DNA of 45,468 bases from Saccharothrix coeruleofusca (GCF_014648515.1 NZ_BMRG01000007.1:133391-178858), one strand, 5' to 3'; shown: positions 16,297 to 24,161, counted from the stretch's first letter. The notes: a model not told the origin generated them from the letters alone. A program made the numbers and translations.

Positions 16297-17745
16297 GTGA
16301 GAACCTCAGGCGCGGGCCCCCTGCTGACCGCTCTGTCGCTGGGCGCGGCCGCGGCGGCCGCGCTGGCGTTCACCGGGGTGGTCGGTCCCCCGCGCACCGC
16401 CACGACAGCCGCGACCGCCACGACCAGCACCACCACGAGCAAGCCGTCGGTCCACCGCCCGCTCGACCCCGCGGCGGTCGACGACTCGCTGCGGTACCTG
16501 GTCCAGACCTTCGGCGTCGATCGGGCGGAGGCCCTGCGACGCCTGGAGCTGCAGCAGGACGCCGTGCGGCTGGACGCCGTGCTGCGCGAGAAGGCGAGCG
16601 CGGCCTACGGCGGGATGTGGGTCGACCACGACGCGGGCGGGGTGCTGGTCGTGGCCGCCACCGGGCAGGCGGGCGTCGAGCCCCACCTGGACCTGCTGCC
16701 CTCGCGGCAGCACGTGCGCGTGCAGCCGGTGGCCCGGTCGCTGGCCGATCTGACCGCCGTCCGGGACCGCATCGCCGCGAAGGTCGGCACGGGGCCGGAG
16801 GCGGCGCACCTGCCCGCGATCAGCGAGCCGGAGAACCGGGTGGTCCTCTGGGCGCGGACCTGGGTCGCCAACCGGATCACCCCGCTCAGCGCCCGCGCGC
16901 AGCTGGCCGAGAACGCCCGCCAGGCGGTGGCCGCCGAGGGCGAGGCGGCGGTGGCCAGGAACCTGCCCGAGCCCAGGACCTCGGCGCAGCTCTCGGCAGG
17001 CCCCACCGCGTGCGGGCCGCTGGCGTGCGCCGCTCCGATGCGCGGCGGGATGCGGCTGGACATCAGGCGCGACAACGGCACCCGCGGCGGCTGCACCAGC
17101 GGCTTCAACCTGCGCTCCACCGGCGGTCAGCACGACGGCCGGGCCTGGGTGCTGACCGCCGGGCACTGCACGGTGGGCAAGACCAACAACCGGCCCGTCC
17201 AGCACAACGGCGCGGAGGTGCTCCAGCAGCACGGCATCGAGGAGAACTCCTACCCCTACGACTACGCCGCCCTGCCCTACGCGGGCGACGCCGCCACCGC
17301 CTGGCTGGAAAGCGCGCCGCGGCGCAACCTGGTGCTCGGCTCGAAGGAGGAGCCCATCACGGGCACGCACGCGCTGACCGACATCAAGGCGGGCTGGGTG
17401 GTGTGCGCGGCCGGATCGGCCTCCAGCGCGGCGGACTTCCCCGACTCCGTCGACAGCGGCGCGGGCGCGGGCTACTCCCCCGGCACCCGGTGCGGCCGGG
17501 TGCTGTCCACCGACGTCGGCATCAACACCGACATCTGCGCCCGCGCGGGCGACAGCGGCGGCCCGCTGTTCAACCAGGCCGACCACACCGCGCTGGGCAT
17601 CCTGGAGGGCAGCCAGCAGGCCAGGACCGGGGCCTGCCAGCCGGACGAGCGCAACAACTACGTGCCGATCAGCACGGTCCTCGGCGAGCTCGACGCCAGG
17701 GGGCAGGGCTCGACCTTCGCGGTGATCACCGCGCCGAACGGCTGA
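16297..17745 (+). CDS. Secreted S1-family (chymotrypsin-like) serine protease with long pro-region
   Basis: A 482-residue streptogrisin/alpha-lytic protease-like preproenzyme. A signal peptide (LLTALSLGAAAAAALAFTG) and a Thr-rich stretch precede a pro-region of about 180 residues containing two alpha-lytic-type units, then the mature domain. The catalytic triad is H290 in TAGHC, D322 in YDYAAL and S420 in GDSGGP. Cys residues are placed for the usual disulfides. GTG start with GGAG 5 bases upstream. It probably digests external protein and is monocistronic, converging with idi only 21 bases downstream. Confidence 0.92.
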   Translation: MRTSGAGPLLTALSLGAAAAAALAFTGVVGPPRTATTAATATTSTTTSKPSVHRPLDPAAVDDSLRYLVQTFGVDRAEALRRLELQQDAVRLDAVLREKASAAYGGMWVDHDAGGVLVVAATGQAGVEPHLDLLPSRQHVRVQPVARSLADLTAVRDRIAAKVGTGPEAAHLPAISEPENRVVLWARTWVANRITPLSARAQLAENARQAVAAEGEAAVARNLPEPRTSAQLSAGPTACGPLACAAPMRGGMRLDIRRDNGTRGGCTSGFNLRSTGGQHDGRAWVLTAGHCTVGKTNNRPVQHNGAEVLQQHGIEENSYPYDYAALPYAGDAATAWLESAPRRNLVLGSKEEPITGTHALTDIKAGWVVCAAGSASSAADFPDSVDSGAGAGYSPGTRCGRVLSTDVGINTDICARAGDSGGPLFNQADHTALGILEGSQQARTGACQPDERNNYVPISTVLGELDARGQGSTFAVITAPNG

Positions 17746-17766
17746 CCGCGGGCAGCGGGGAGGGGC

Positions 17767-18348
17767 TCAGGCGGCCTTCCTGGCGGCGGGCGGCAGGTCG
17801 TCCGCGGACCCCGCCCGCCAGGCGAACGGGTCCGGTCCCAGCGCCGCCAGCTGCTCGATCTGCAGCAGGCTCCACGGCGAGATCGGCCGCGTGCCCGCGA
17901 GCGCCGCCGGGGCGAACTCCGCCCACGGCACCCACTCCACCGCGTCCACCTCGTCCGGGTTGGGCGTGGGCCGCTGCTCCACCACGCCCCGGAACACCGG
18001 GCACATCTCGTTCTCCACCACGCCGTTGTCCATCACCGCGCGGTAGCGGAACGCGGGCAGCACCAGGTCCAGCCGTCCCACCTCGAGCCCCAGCTCGTCG
18101 GACAGCCTGCGCCGGACCGCGCTCTCCACGTCCTCGCCGGGGGCCGGGTGCCCGCAGCAGGTGTTGGTCCACACCCCCGGCCACGTCTTCTTGTGCAGCG
18201 CCCGGCGGGTCAGCAGCAGCCGCCCCTCCCGGTCGAACAGATAGCTGGAGAACGCCAGGTGCAGCGGTGTTCCCTCGTGGTGCACCGTGGCCTTGTCGGC
18301 CGTGCCGATCGCGGTGCCGTTCTCGTCCAGCAGCACTACCTGTTCCAC
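17767..18348 (-). CDS. idi: Isopentenyl-diphosphate delta-isomerase, type I
   Basis: A Nudix-fold enzyme of 193 residues that interconverts IPP and DMAPP for isoprenoid synthesis. Active-site Cys lies in TNTCCGHP (C64/C65) and the catalytic Glu in VENEMCPVF (E112/E114). Metal-binding His residues are seen in the first 30 residues (TVHHEG, PLHLAF). C-terminal PWAEF and SPWSLLQIEQL match the family. The GTG start has no obvious ribosome site. It lies 68 bases after the short SARP gene on the same strand. Confidence 0.93.
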   Translation of the reverse strand: MEQVVLLDENGTAIGTADKATVHHEGTPLHLAFSSYLFDREGRLLLTRRALHKKTWPGVWTNTCCGHPAPGEDVESAVRRRLSDELGLEVGRLDLVLPAFRYRAVMDNGVVENEMCPVFRGVVEQRPTPNPDEVDAVEWVPWAEFAPAALAGTRPISPWSLLQIEQLAALGPDPFAWRAGSADDLPPAARKAA

Positions 18349-18416
18349 GGGGACAACCCTGCCACACTCCCCGGATCACCGCGCCCCCCGTGTGGGGCGG
18401 GTGCTCCGGGCGGTGC

Positions 18417-18914
18417 TCACCCGCCGAGCCGGGCGCGCAACGCGGCCGCGGCCTCCACGGCGGCCAGGTGCTCGGCCTCCAGCGGGGCGCACAGCCACGC
18501 CCGCAGCGGCTCGGCCCCGGTGCCCGCCAGCGGGCTGCCGCGCCACAGCGCCAGCGCCCGCAGGTACAGCTCCCACCGCCGCCCCAGGTCGGCCGTCGCG
18601 GCGGCGCGGGCGGTCAGCTCGCGGAAGCGGTGGACGTCCACCTGCTGCGGCATCGCGAGCACCGCGTAGCCGCTGTCCCGGTGCACCACCGGGACGCCCG
18701 CCGCCCGCAGCGCCGAGACGTGCACCTGGAGCGTCTTGCGCGCCCGGTAGGGCGGGTGGTCGCCCCACAGCAGGTTCAGCAGGCAGTCGACCGCGACCCG
18801 CCTGCCGCACCGCGCGGCCAGGACCGCCAGCACCTGTCCGGGTTTGGGCCGCAGCGGCGTCGCGGGCTCGTCGCCGCGCGCCACCTCCACCGGCCCCAGG
18901 ATTCGAAACTCCAC
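18417..18914 (-). CDS. Short SARP/AfsR-type transcriptional regulator
   Basis: A 165-residue regulator: an OmpR-like winged helix (VEFRILGPVEV, then KPGQVLAVLAARCGRRVAV and TLQVHVSALRAAG) followed by the first part of a bacterial transcriptional activation domain (VDVHRFRELTARAAA, LYLRALALWRGSPLAG). Typical SARPs have about 250-280 residues, so the BTAD is truncated. SARPs activate secondary-metabolite clusters; its targets here are unclear. The frame stays open upstream, but the GTG before EFRILG is the family start. Confidence 0.82.
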   Translation of the reverse strand: MEFRILGPVEVARGDEPATPLRPKPGQVLAVLAARCGRRVAVDCLLNLLWGDHPPYRARKTLQVHVSALRAAGVPVVHRDSGYAVLAMPQQVDVHRFRELTARAAATADLGRRWELYLRALALWRGSPLAGTGAEPLRAWLCAPLEAEHLAAVEAAAALRARLGG

Positions 18915-18997
18915 TCCGACCCCCCAGTCGTCGCGTTGAAGCTCCCCCAACAGTGCCACGCCGCCGTCGCGCCCGCTCCACCCCCCGGCCTTCCCGT

Positions 18998-19807
18998 TCA
19001 GATGTCGCGTCCCAGGGCGGCCGCGGCCGCCGGGATGTCGACGTAATCGCGCAGGTGGGCGATCCGTCCGTCGATCGCGGTGAGCACGACGACGTTGGGC
19101 AGCACGAACTCGCCGGTGGTCGCGCTGGTGCCGAGCACCTCCTGCTCGACGACGATCGTTCGCGGATCGGCGGTGTCGTGGACGGCCAGGGTGCGGTAGC
19201 GCTGGTACTCCAACGCGTTCGCCCGCCACCCGGCGGCGATCCAGCCCACGATCTCGTCCCGCCCCTCCAGCCGGGACGGCAGGCCGGGGCGGGTGAACGG
19301 GAACTCGTGGACCGCGTCGGCCGCGTACACGCGCCTCATGCCGTCGACGGACTGGTTGACGGCTGCTCGGCGCCAGCGATCCAGCACGCCGCGCGGGTCC
19401 GCGTCCCGTCCGCCCGGTGCCGCCCGCCTGGCGGTCACCTTGCGGTGGCTGATCCTCCAGCCGCCGGGTTGGCGGGTGACGACGTCGTCGTAGACGACGC
19501 TGCCCACCGTCCCGTCGGCGTTGACCCCGATCCCCTTGGAGCGCACCCGCGCCGACCGGTCGTCGAGCGGGGTGATCACGATGTTGGTGACGTGGTGGCC
19601 GACCGGGTTGGCCGCGCCCAGCACGCGCGCGGCCTCGCGGATGGCGGCGATCCCGCGCAGCGAGCCGAAGCCGAGGTCGGTCACGTCGTAGGTGATGTCC
19701 GGGGTGAACAGCTCGTCCGCCCGGTCCAGCTCGCCTGCGTCCACGAGGTGACCGTGCAGGTTGATCAGGTCGTGGATGTCGGTCCGGTCGTGCTGGGTGA
19801 GCGCCAT
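18998..19807 (-). CDS. Tandem SnoaL-like domain protein
   Basis: A 269-residue fusion of two NTF2/SnoaL-like alpha+beta barrels. The first (about 5-130) begins DIHDLINLHGHLVDAGELDRADELF and matches SnoaL_4 domains; the second (about 140-265) begins LDRWRRAAVNQSVDGM and has HEFPFTR and GRDEIVGWIAAGW. Single-domain members are isomerases, cyclases or dehydratases or have no known activity; a two-domain form is less common. GGAGGGGG lies upstream of the ATG. It is divergent from a TetR gene, which probably controls it. Confidence 0.82.
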   Translation of the reverse strand: MALTQHDRTDIHDLINLHGHLVDAGELDRADELFTPDITYDVTDLGFGSLRGIAAIREAARVLGAANPVGHHVTNIVITPLDDRSARVRSKGIGVNADGTVGSVVYDDVVTRQPGGWRISHRKVTARRAAPGGRDADPRGVLDRWRRAAVNQSVDGMRRVYAADAVHEFPFTRPGLPSRLEGRDEIVGWIAAGWRANALEYQRYRTLAVHDTADPRTIVVEQEVLGTSATTGEFVLPNVVVLTAIDGRIAHLRDYVDIPAAAAALGRDI

Positions 19808-19858
19808 CGGGCCGCCCCCTCCGAACTCGGGTGGGCCGCGCCGCTAAAATGAGGCACA

Positions 19859-19884
19859 GTCCGGTTGGTGGCACGGTAACGGAC
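19859..19884. promoter_or_regulatory. Candidate TetR operator (imperfect inverted repeat)
   Basis: GTCCG (19859-19863) and CGGAC (19880-19884) face each other in the 102-base gap between the SnoaL-domain gene and tetR. Spacing of 16 and the divergent layout fit a TetR site, but only the outer 5 bp are symmetric. Confidence 0.3.
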
Positions 19885-19909
19885 CACGTCCCCGGTTGAC
19901 AAGGTCGAG

Positions 19910-20500
19910 GTGATCGCCCTGCCAGACCGAGATCCGCGGCCACCCGCCGGGCAGCCGCGCAGGGCCGACGCCCGGCGCAACCGCGAGCGGCTGGTCGAGC
20001 AGGCGAAGGTCGTGTTCGCCGAGTCCGGCGCGGACGCCTCCCTGGACGAGATCGCCCGGCGGGCCGGGGTGGCCAGCGGGACGCTGTACCGCCACTTCCC
20101 CACCCGGCTCGACCTCGTCGAGGCGGTGCTGGCCGGGCAGGTGAGCGGGTTGGTCCGGCTCGGCCGCGAACTGCTGACCGACGAGGACGAAGTCGAGGCG
20201 CTGATCACGTGGTTGCGCGCGGCGCTGCGGCACGGGCTGACCTACCGGGGCCTGTCGGCAGCGGTGCTGAACTCGGCGCTCGACCGCGACGACGACCCGG
20301 TGTCGGCCTGGCACGCGGAGGTGTTCGAGGTGGGGACGGCGCTGCTGGCGCGGGCGCGCCGATCGGGCGCGGTCGTCGCCGACGCGGTCGCGGCCGACGT
20401 GCTGAAGATGGTGGGCGCCATCGCCTGGGCCGCACAGGACGACCCCGCACAGGCCGACCGCCTGCTGACCCTCCTGGTGAACGGCCTGCGCCACCCCTGA
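19910..20500 (+). CDS. TetR-family transcriptional regulator
   Basis: A 196-residue repressor-type protein. The N-terminal helix-turn-helix (about 24-70) reads LVEQAKVVFAESGADASLDEIARRAG then GTLYRHFPTRLDLVEAV, a textbook TetR DNA-binding domain. The C-terminal ligand domain begins after VLAGQVSGLVRLG and resembles the SbtR-like group. The ligand is unknown. It is divergent from the tandem SnoaL protein, the most likely target. The last codons form part of a 21-bp hairpin. Confidence 0.92.
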   Translation: MIALPDRDPRPPAGQPRRADARRNRERLVEQAKVVFAESGADASLDEIARRAGVASGTLYRHFPTRLDLVEAVLAGQVSGLVRLGRELLTDEDEVEALITWLRAALRHGLTYRGLSAAVLNSALDRDDDPVSAWHAEVFEVGTALLARARRSGAVVADAVAADVLKMVGAIAWAAQDDPAQADRLLTLLVNGLRHP

Positions 20501-20534
20501 CGGGACCGCGCAGGCGGTCCCGTCAGGGGTGGCG
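20489..20534. terminator. Perfect 21-bp stem, 4-base loop bidirectional terminator
   Basis: Bases 20489-20509 and 20514-20534 are perfectly complementary around a GCAG loop; the core reads CTGACGGGACCGC/GCGGTCCCGTCAG. It sits between the converging tetR and SLATT genes and includes the tetR stop codon. There is no T-tract, as is common for actinobacterial terminators. Confidence 0.85.
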
Positions 20535-20551
20535 GGCGCATTCGGTCGAGG

Positions 20552-21232
20552 TCAGTCCGAGTGCCGCAGCACGCTCTCGACCTCGGTGCGGAACGCCTGC
20601 ACGCCGTCCTCGCCCTCCGGCGCGCCGTGCGCTTCCAGCAGGTGCAGCAGGGCGACCCCGCTGGCCGAGCGCCGGGCGTGGGCGCGGAACCCGAACGCGG
20701 CCTCGTAGACCGTCACCGACGTGGCGGCGGCAGCGGCCACGGTGGCCAGGAAGCCCCACAGCGCGCGCCGGTGCGGGTCGGCCACGGCCACCGCACCCAG
20801 CGCCGCGGCACCCGTGTAGAGCAGCACGGACATGAAGGTGGTCCAGCGCCACGCCCTGGCGTACGCGGCCTCGGCCGCTTCGAAGCGGGCCAGCCGCTCG
20901 CCGACCCGGTGGCGCAGGTAGGCGCGCAGGAACTGCTCGCGGTGGTCGGCCGCTCTGGCCGCGGCGTCGACCTTGGCCGGGCGGGGCGCTCGCGAACCCG
21001 CCTGCGGCTTGGCCGTCGACCGGCGCTTGGCCGGAGCCTCCTCGGTGGGAGTGGCCGCGACGGAGGTCGCCTGTGTCGGGGCGTCCGACTTGGTCCCCGC
21101 CCGACGCTTGGGCGGGGCGTCGGGCGTGGTGGCCCGGCGAGCGGCCGAGCGCCGCGCGGCGGGCGTCTCCGCGACCGGCTCCACCGCCCCGCCCTCGACC
21201 TCGGCCGCCGTGCTCCTGGTCTGATCGCTCAT
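20552..21232 (-). CDS. SLATT-like two-helix membrane protein with Lys/Arg/Ala-rich N-terminus
   Basis: A 226-residue protein. Residues 1-90 are disordered, rich in Ala, Thr, Pro, Lys and Arg, with KRR clusters. A helical segment (90-128, EQFLRAYLRHRVGERLARFEAAEAAY) precedes two membrane helices (about 131-151 and 157-177) joined by a very short loop (DPHRR), then a cytoplasmic helical tail. This resembles SLATT/DUF4231 domains, two-helix modules predicted to form pores or membrane effectors in nucleotide-dependent conflict systems. Its ATG overlaps the SLOG gene stop by 4 bases, so the two are made together. The family call is from topology and context, not a clear sequence signature. Confidence 0.6.
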   Translation of the reverse strand: MSDQTRSTAAEVEGGAVEPVAETPAARRSAARRATTPDAPPKRRAGTKSDAPTQATSVAATPTEEAPAKRRSTAKPQAGSRAPRPAKVDAAARAADHREQFLRAYLRHRVGERLARFEAAEAAYARAWRWTTFMSVLLYTGAAALGAVAVADPHRRALWGFLATVAAAAATSVTVYEAAFGFRAHARRSASGVALLHLLEAHGAPEGEDGVQAFRTEVESVLRHSD

Positions 21233-22461
21233 GACGCGCTCACCGGCTCGTGTCGGTGCCGGGCCACCGCGGTCGCCAACTCCCGCACGCGCTGCTCGCG
21301 TTCGGCGTCGTCGGCGGCGGGAGGCGCGGCCAGGTGGTCGAAGTACAGCGCGCGCAGCAGTTCCGCCCTGGTCCGCGCCTCGGCGTCGCCCGCGCCTCGG
21401 GAGACCACGGCGAGCACCGCGGCCAGTGCTCCCGAGACCGCGACCAGCACGCCCGGCCACGGCACGCCGCGCAGCCACACCTGCAGCGCGGCGAAGGAGG
21501 TGGTGGCGAACCCGGCCGCGATGGCCAGCGCCACCAGCAGCCGCCCGCGCTCCCGCGCCCGCAGCGCCTCCACCTCGCACTCGTGCAGCGCGGGGGCGAC
21601 CAGCTGGTTGGCCTCGTGGATGGCGTCCGCCAGCAGCGGGTAGTCCAGCACGTAACCGGGGTCCACCACGGGCTGCGCCTCGGGCGCGCGGAAGCGCAGC
21701 CGGGGCCACACCGCCAGCGGGGGCACGTCGGCGCGCACCGACGCGCCCGGCTTGGCCCCCAGGACGCGGCGCAGCACCGCCCCCACGCGGTCCGGCCCCT
21801 CGTCCAGGTGCACGACGGCGACCTGGCCGCCGCGCAGCAGCACGGGCAGATCGTCGTCCTCCGCCAGCTCGCCGGCGGCGATCTCGTCGGCCAGCCCGCC
21901 GGTGCCCGCCAGCACCAGCAGCGGCCGGTCCCGGCCGAGGTGCTCGACCAGCGCGGCGCGGGCGGCCTCGTCGCCGCCGACCAGCAGCGCCAGCGCCGGG
22001 CGGCGCTTGCCCGCGACCGCCTCCACCAAGCGGAGCAGCGCGGGCACCTCCTCGCCCCACCGCGCGCCCGGCACCAGCACGGCGGTGTCGTGGTTGGCGT
22101 TGAGCCGCACCTCGTCCTGGCTGGGTTCGGCGTCGTCGGCCGCCACCCGGCCGGACGGGGCCACGCCCACCAGCCGGGGCAGGCGCCCCTCCACCGCCTC
22201 GGCGGCCAGGCCGACCAGGTGCGCGACACCGGTGTCGGCACCGGCCGTGACCACCGCGGCGGCGTGCCGCTCGGCGGTGACCAGCACCGCGCGCAGCACC
22301 GGCAGCAGTGCCGAGGACAGCTCGGTCGCCAACCGCTCACCGGTCGTGCCGAGCACCGCCACGACGGGGCGACCGCGGGGGAGGCGCAGCGACCTGGGCT
22401 TGATCTCGGCGTCCGGGTGGGCCAACCGGCGCACCCGCGGACCGCCACCCGCGACTGACAT
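21229..22461 (-). CDS. SLOG (LSDAT, TRPM-like) sensor fused to a two-helix membrane module
   Basis: A 410-residue protein. Residues about 30-240 follow the order of the TRPM N-terminal LSDAT domain: strand PVVAVLGTT, then VVTAGADTGVAHLVG (72-84; TRPM has FTGGVNTGVIRHVG), GVAPSGR (99-105; TRPM GIAPWG), LNANHDTAVLVPG (120-132), ALALLVGGDE (157-164; TRPM VLEGG) and LAGTGGLADEI (184-194; TRPM EGSGRVADVI). SLOG domains bind or process nucleotide-derived ligands. Residues 280-305 are helical, then two membrane helices (308-330 and 335-354) and a cytoplasmic tail with EREQRVREL. ATG 22461 is chosen over GTG 22470 because AGGG lies upstream. First gene of a coupled pair. Confidence 0.8.
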   Translation of the reverse strand: MSVAGGGPRVRRLAHPDAEIKPRSLRLPRGRPVVAVLGTTGERLATELSSALLPVLRAVLVTAERHAAAVVTAGADTGVAHLVGLAAEAVEGRLPRLVGVAPSGRVAADDAEPSQDEVRLNANHDTAVLVPGARWGEEVPALLRLVEAVAGKRRPALALLVGGDEAARAALVEHLGRDRPLLVLAGTGGLADEIAAGELAEDDDLPVLLRGGQVAVVHLDEGPDRVGAVLRRVLGAKPGASVRADVPPLAVWPRLRFRAPEAQPVVDPGYVLDYPLLADAIHEANQLVAPALHECEVEALRARERGRLLVALAIAAGFATTSFAALQVWLRGVPWPGVLVAVSGALAAVLAVVSRGAGDAEARTRAELLRALYFDHLAAPPAADDAEREQRVRELATAVARHRHEPVSAS

Positions 22462-22524
22462 GCGGGGCACCCTAGCGCTGCCTCACGTGAATTTCACCCA
22501 TCCGGTCTCGAAATACCGCCCAGG

Positions 22525-22530
22525 TAGAGT
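22525..22530 (+). promoter_or_regulatory. -10 hexamer TAGAGT of a probable leaderless promoter
   Basis: TAGAGT fits TANNNT and ends 5 bases before GTG 22536 and 8 before ATG 22539; no ribosome site is present. Confidence 0.45.
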
Positions 22531-22535
22531 TCCGC

Positions 22536-23948
22536 GTGATGAGCACGACCGAGGACGCGCAGGTGGGGATCGACCCGGCGCTGATGGAGATCACCCTGAA
22601 GGTGCTCGCCCAGGTGGACGACCTGCCCACCGAGCACCCCGACGCGGTAGCGATCCGCCGCGCCACGGCGGGCATCTACAAAAGCGTCCGCAAGCGCCGC
22701 AAGGCCGCCCGCCGCGAGGCCGTGACCGCAGCCGACCGCGCGGTCATCGAGGCCACCGCCACCGGCTCGCCCACCCGCGTGGACGACGAGACCAGGGGCG
22801 TGCTGCTGCGCGAGCCCGCGCCCGGTGAGAAGGCGGGCACCCTGCTGCGGGCCCGGTCCTGCTACACCTGCAAGCGCCGCTACACCGAGGTCGACGCCTT
22901 CTACCACCAGCTGTGCCCGCCGTGCGCGGAGCTCAACCGGAGCAAGCGCGACGCGCGCACCGACCTGACCGGCCGCCGCGCGCTGCTCACCGGCGGACGC
23001 GCCAAGATCGGCATGTACATCGCGCTGCGGCTGCTGCGCGACGGCGCGCACACCACCATCACCACCCGGTTCCCGCACGACGCCGTGCGCCGGTTCGCCT
23101 CGATGCCCGACAGCGCGGACTGGCTGCACCGGCTGCGCGTGGTCGGCATCGACCTGCGCGACCCGTCCCAGGTGGTGGCGCTGGCCGACTCGGTGGCCGC
23201 GGCCGGGCCGCTGGACATCCTGATCAACAACGCGGCGCAGACCGTGCGCCGCTCCCCCGACGCCTACGCGCCGCTGGTGGCCGCCGAGTCCGCCCCGCTG
23301 CCCGCCGGGCCGCTGCCGGAGCTGGTGACCTTCGGGCACACCGCCACCGCGCACCCGGTGGCGCTGACCGGCGGGCTGGCCGACACCGTGCCCGCGGTGA
23401 CCTCGCTGGCGCTGGTGGCCGGGTCGAAGGAGATCGACGCGGGCGGCCTGGTGCCCGACCAGGCGCCGGTGAACAGCTGGGTGCAGCGGGTCGACGAGGT
23501 CGACCCGGTGGAGCTGCTGGAAGTGCAGCTGTGCAACAGCACCGCCCCGTTCATCCTGATCTCGCGGCTGCGCGCGGCCATGGCGGCCTCGCCCGCGCGG
23601 CGCAAGTACGTGGTCAACGTCTCCGCGATGGAGGGCCAGTTCAGCCGGGGCTACAAGGGCCCCGGCCACCCGCACACCAACATGGCCAAGGCCGCGCTGA
23701 ACATGCTGACCCGCACCAGCGCCCAGGAGATGCTCTCCGACGGCATCCTGATGACCGCGGTGGACACGGGGTGGATCACCGACGAGCGCCCGCACCCGAC
23801 CAAGCAGCGGCTGGCCGCCGAGGGCTTCCACGCGCCGCTGGACCTGGTCGACGGGGCCGCGCGGGTCTACGACCCGGTGGTGCGCGGCGAGCGCGGCGAG
23901 GACCTGTACGGCTGCTTCCTGAAGGACTACGCACCAGCCCCCTGGTGA
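22536..23948 (+). CDS. SDR-fold protein with zinc-knuckle N-terminal extension and atypical active site
   Basis: A 470-residue protein, about 200 longer than ordinary short-chain dehydrogenases. Residues 1-140 are helical and basic and end in four Cys (109, 112, 127, 130; CYTCK...CPPC), a zinc-ribbon-like cluster. A Rossmann fold follows: TGGRAKIG (152-159) for NAD(P), LINNAAQT, and NVSAMEG supplying the usual Ser. The expected YxxxK reads TNMAK, so the catalytic Tyr is replaced by Thr while Lys is kept. An extra region (about 245-330) interrupts the fold before QLCNSTAPFILISRL. It may be a non-classical reductase or a nucleotide-sensing protein. The start may be GTG 22536 or ATG 22539. Confidence 0.75.
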   Translation: MMSTTEDAQVGIDPALMEITLKVLAQVDDLPTEHPDAVAIRRATAGIYKSVRKRRKAARREAVTAADRAVIEATATGSPTRVDDETRGVLLREPAPGEKAGTLLRARSCYTCKRRYTEVDAFYHQLCPPCAELNRSKRDARTDLTGRRALLTGGRAKIGMYIALRLLRDGAHTTITTRFPHDAVRRFASMPDSADWLHRLRVVGIDLRDPSQVVALADSVAAAGPLDILINNAAQTVRRSPDAYAPLVAAESAPLPAGPLPELVTFGHTATAHPVALTGGLADTVPAVTSLALVAGSKEIDAGGLVPDQAPVNSWVQRVDEVDPVELLEVQLCNSTAPFILISRLRAAMAASPARRKYVVNVSAMEGQFSRGYKGPGHPHTNMAKAALNMLTRTSAQEMLSDGILMTAVDTGWITDERPHPTKQRLAAEGFHAPLDLVDGAARVYDPVVRGERGEDLYGCFLKDYAPAPW

Positions 23949-23960
23949 GTCCACAGCGGA

Positions 23961-24085
23961 CCCCGCGCGAGTCGCGCGTCCAAGCACCGCGAACCGAGCG
24001 TTCGGACACCGCGAACCGAGCGTTCGCGCACCTCGGGTAGTACTCACCGGCCCTCGCGGGCGGGTCGGGTGGTACTTGCGGGCGC
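23961..24085 (+). repeat. Composite 3'-end repeat R3 (C box, two B units, two A boxes)
   Basis: Starting 12 bases after the SDR stop: C box CGCGAGTCGCGCG (23966-23978); two exact copies of the 20-mer CACCGCGAACCGAGCGTTCG (23985-24004 and 24007-24026, period 22); then A boxes CGGGTAGTACT (24034-24044) and CGGGTGGTACTT (24066-24077), 32 bp apart with the hairpin GCCC-TCGC-GGGC between. This is the most complete copy in the window. Confidence 0.8.
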
Positions 24086-24148
24086 GGTGGGGGGAGGATC
24101 ATCCGCGAAACGCCGATCGGGTTCCCCTGTCCGGGCGAACCCGGCCGC

Positions 24149-24154
24149 GATACT
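24149..24154 (+). promoter_or_regulatory. -10 hexamer GATACT of a probable leaderless promoter
   Basis: GATACT differs from TATACT at one base and ends 7 bases before ATG 24162, with no Shine-Dalgarno between. Confidence 0.45.
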
Positions 24155-24161
24155 GCCGGTC

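Noticed and set aside
23985-24077. CRISPR array
   Set aside because: Only two copies of each repeat unit, with 2-base or 20-base gaps that are themselves conserved, and no cas genes; this is a composite intergenic repeat.
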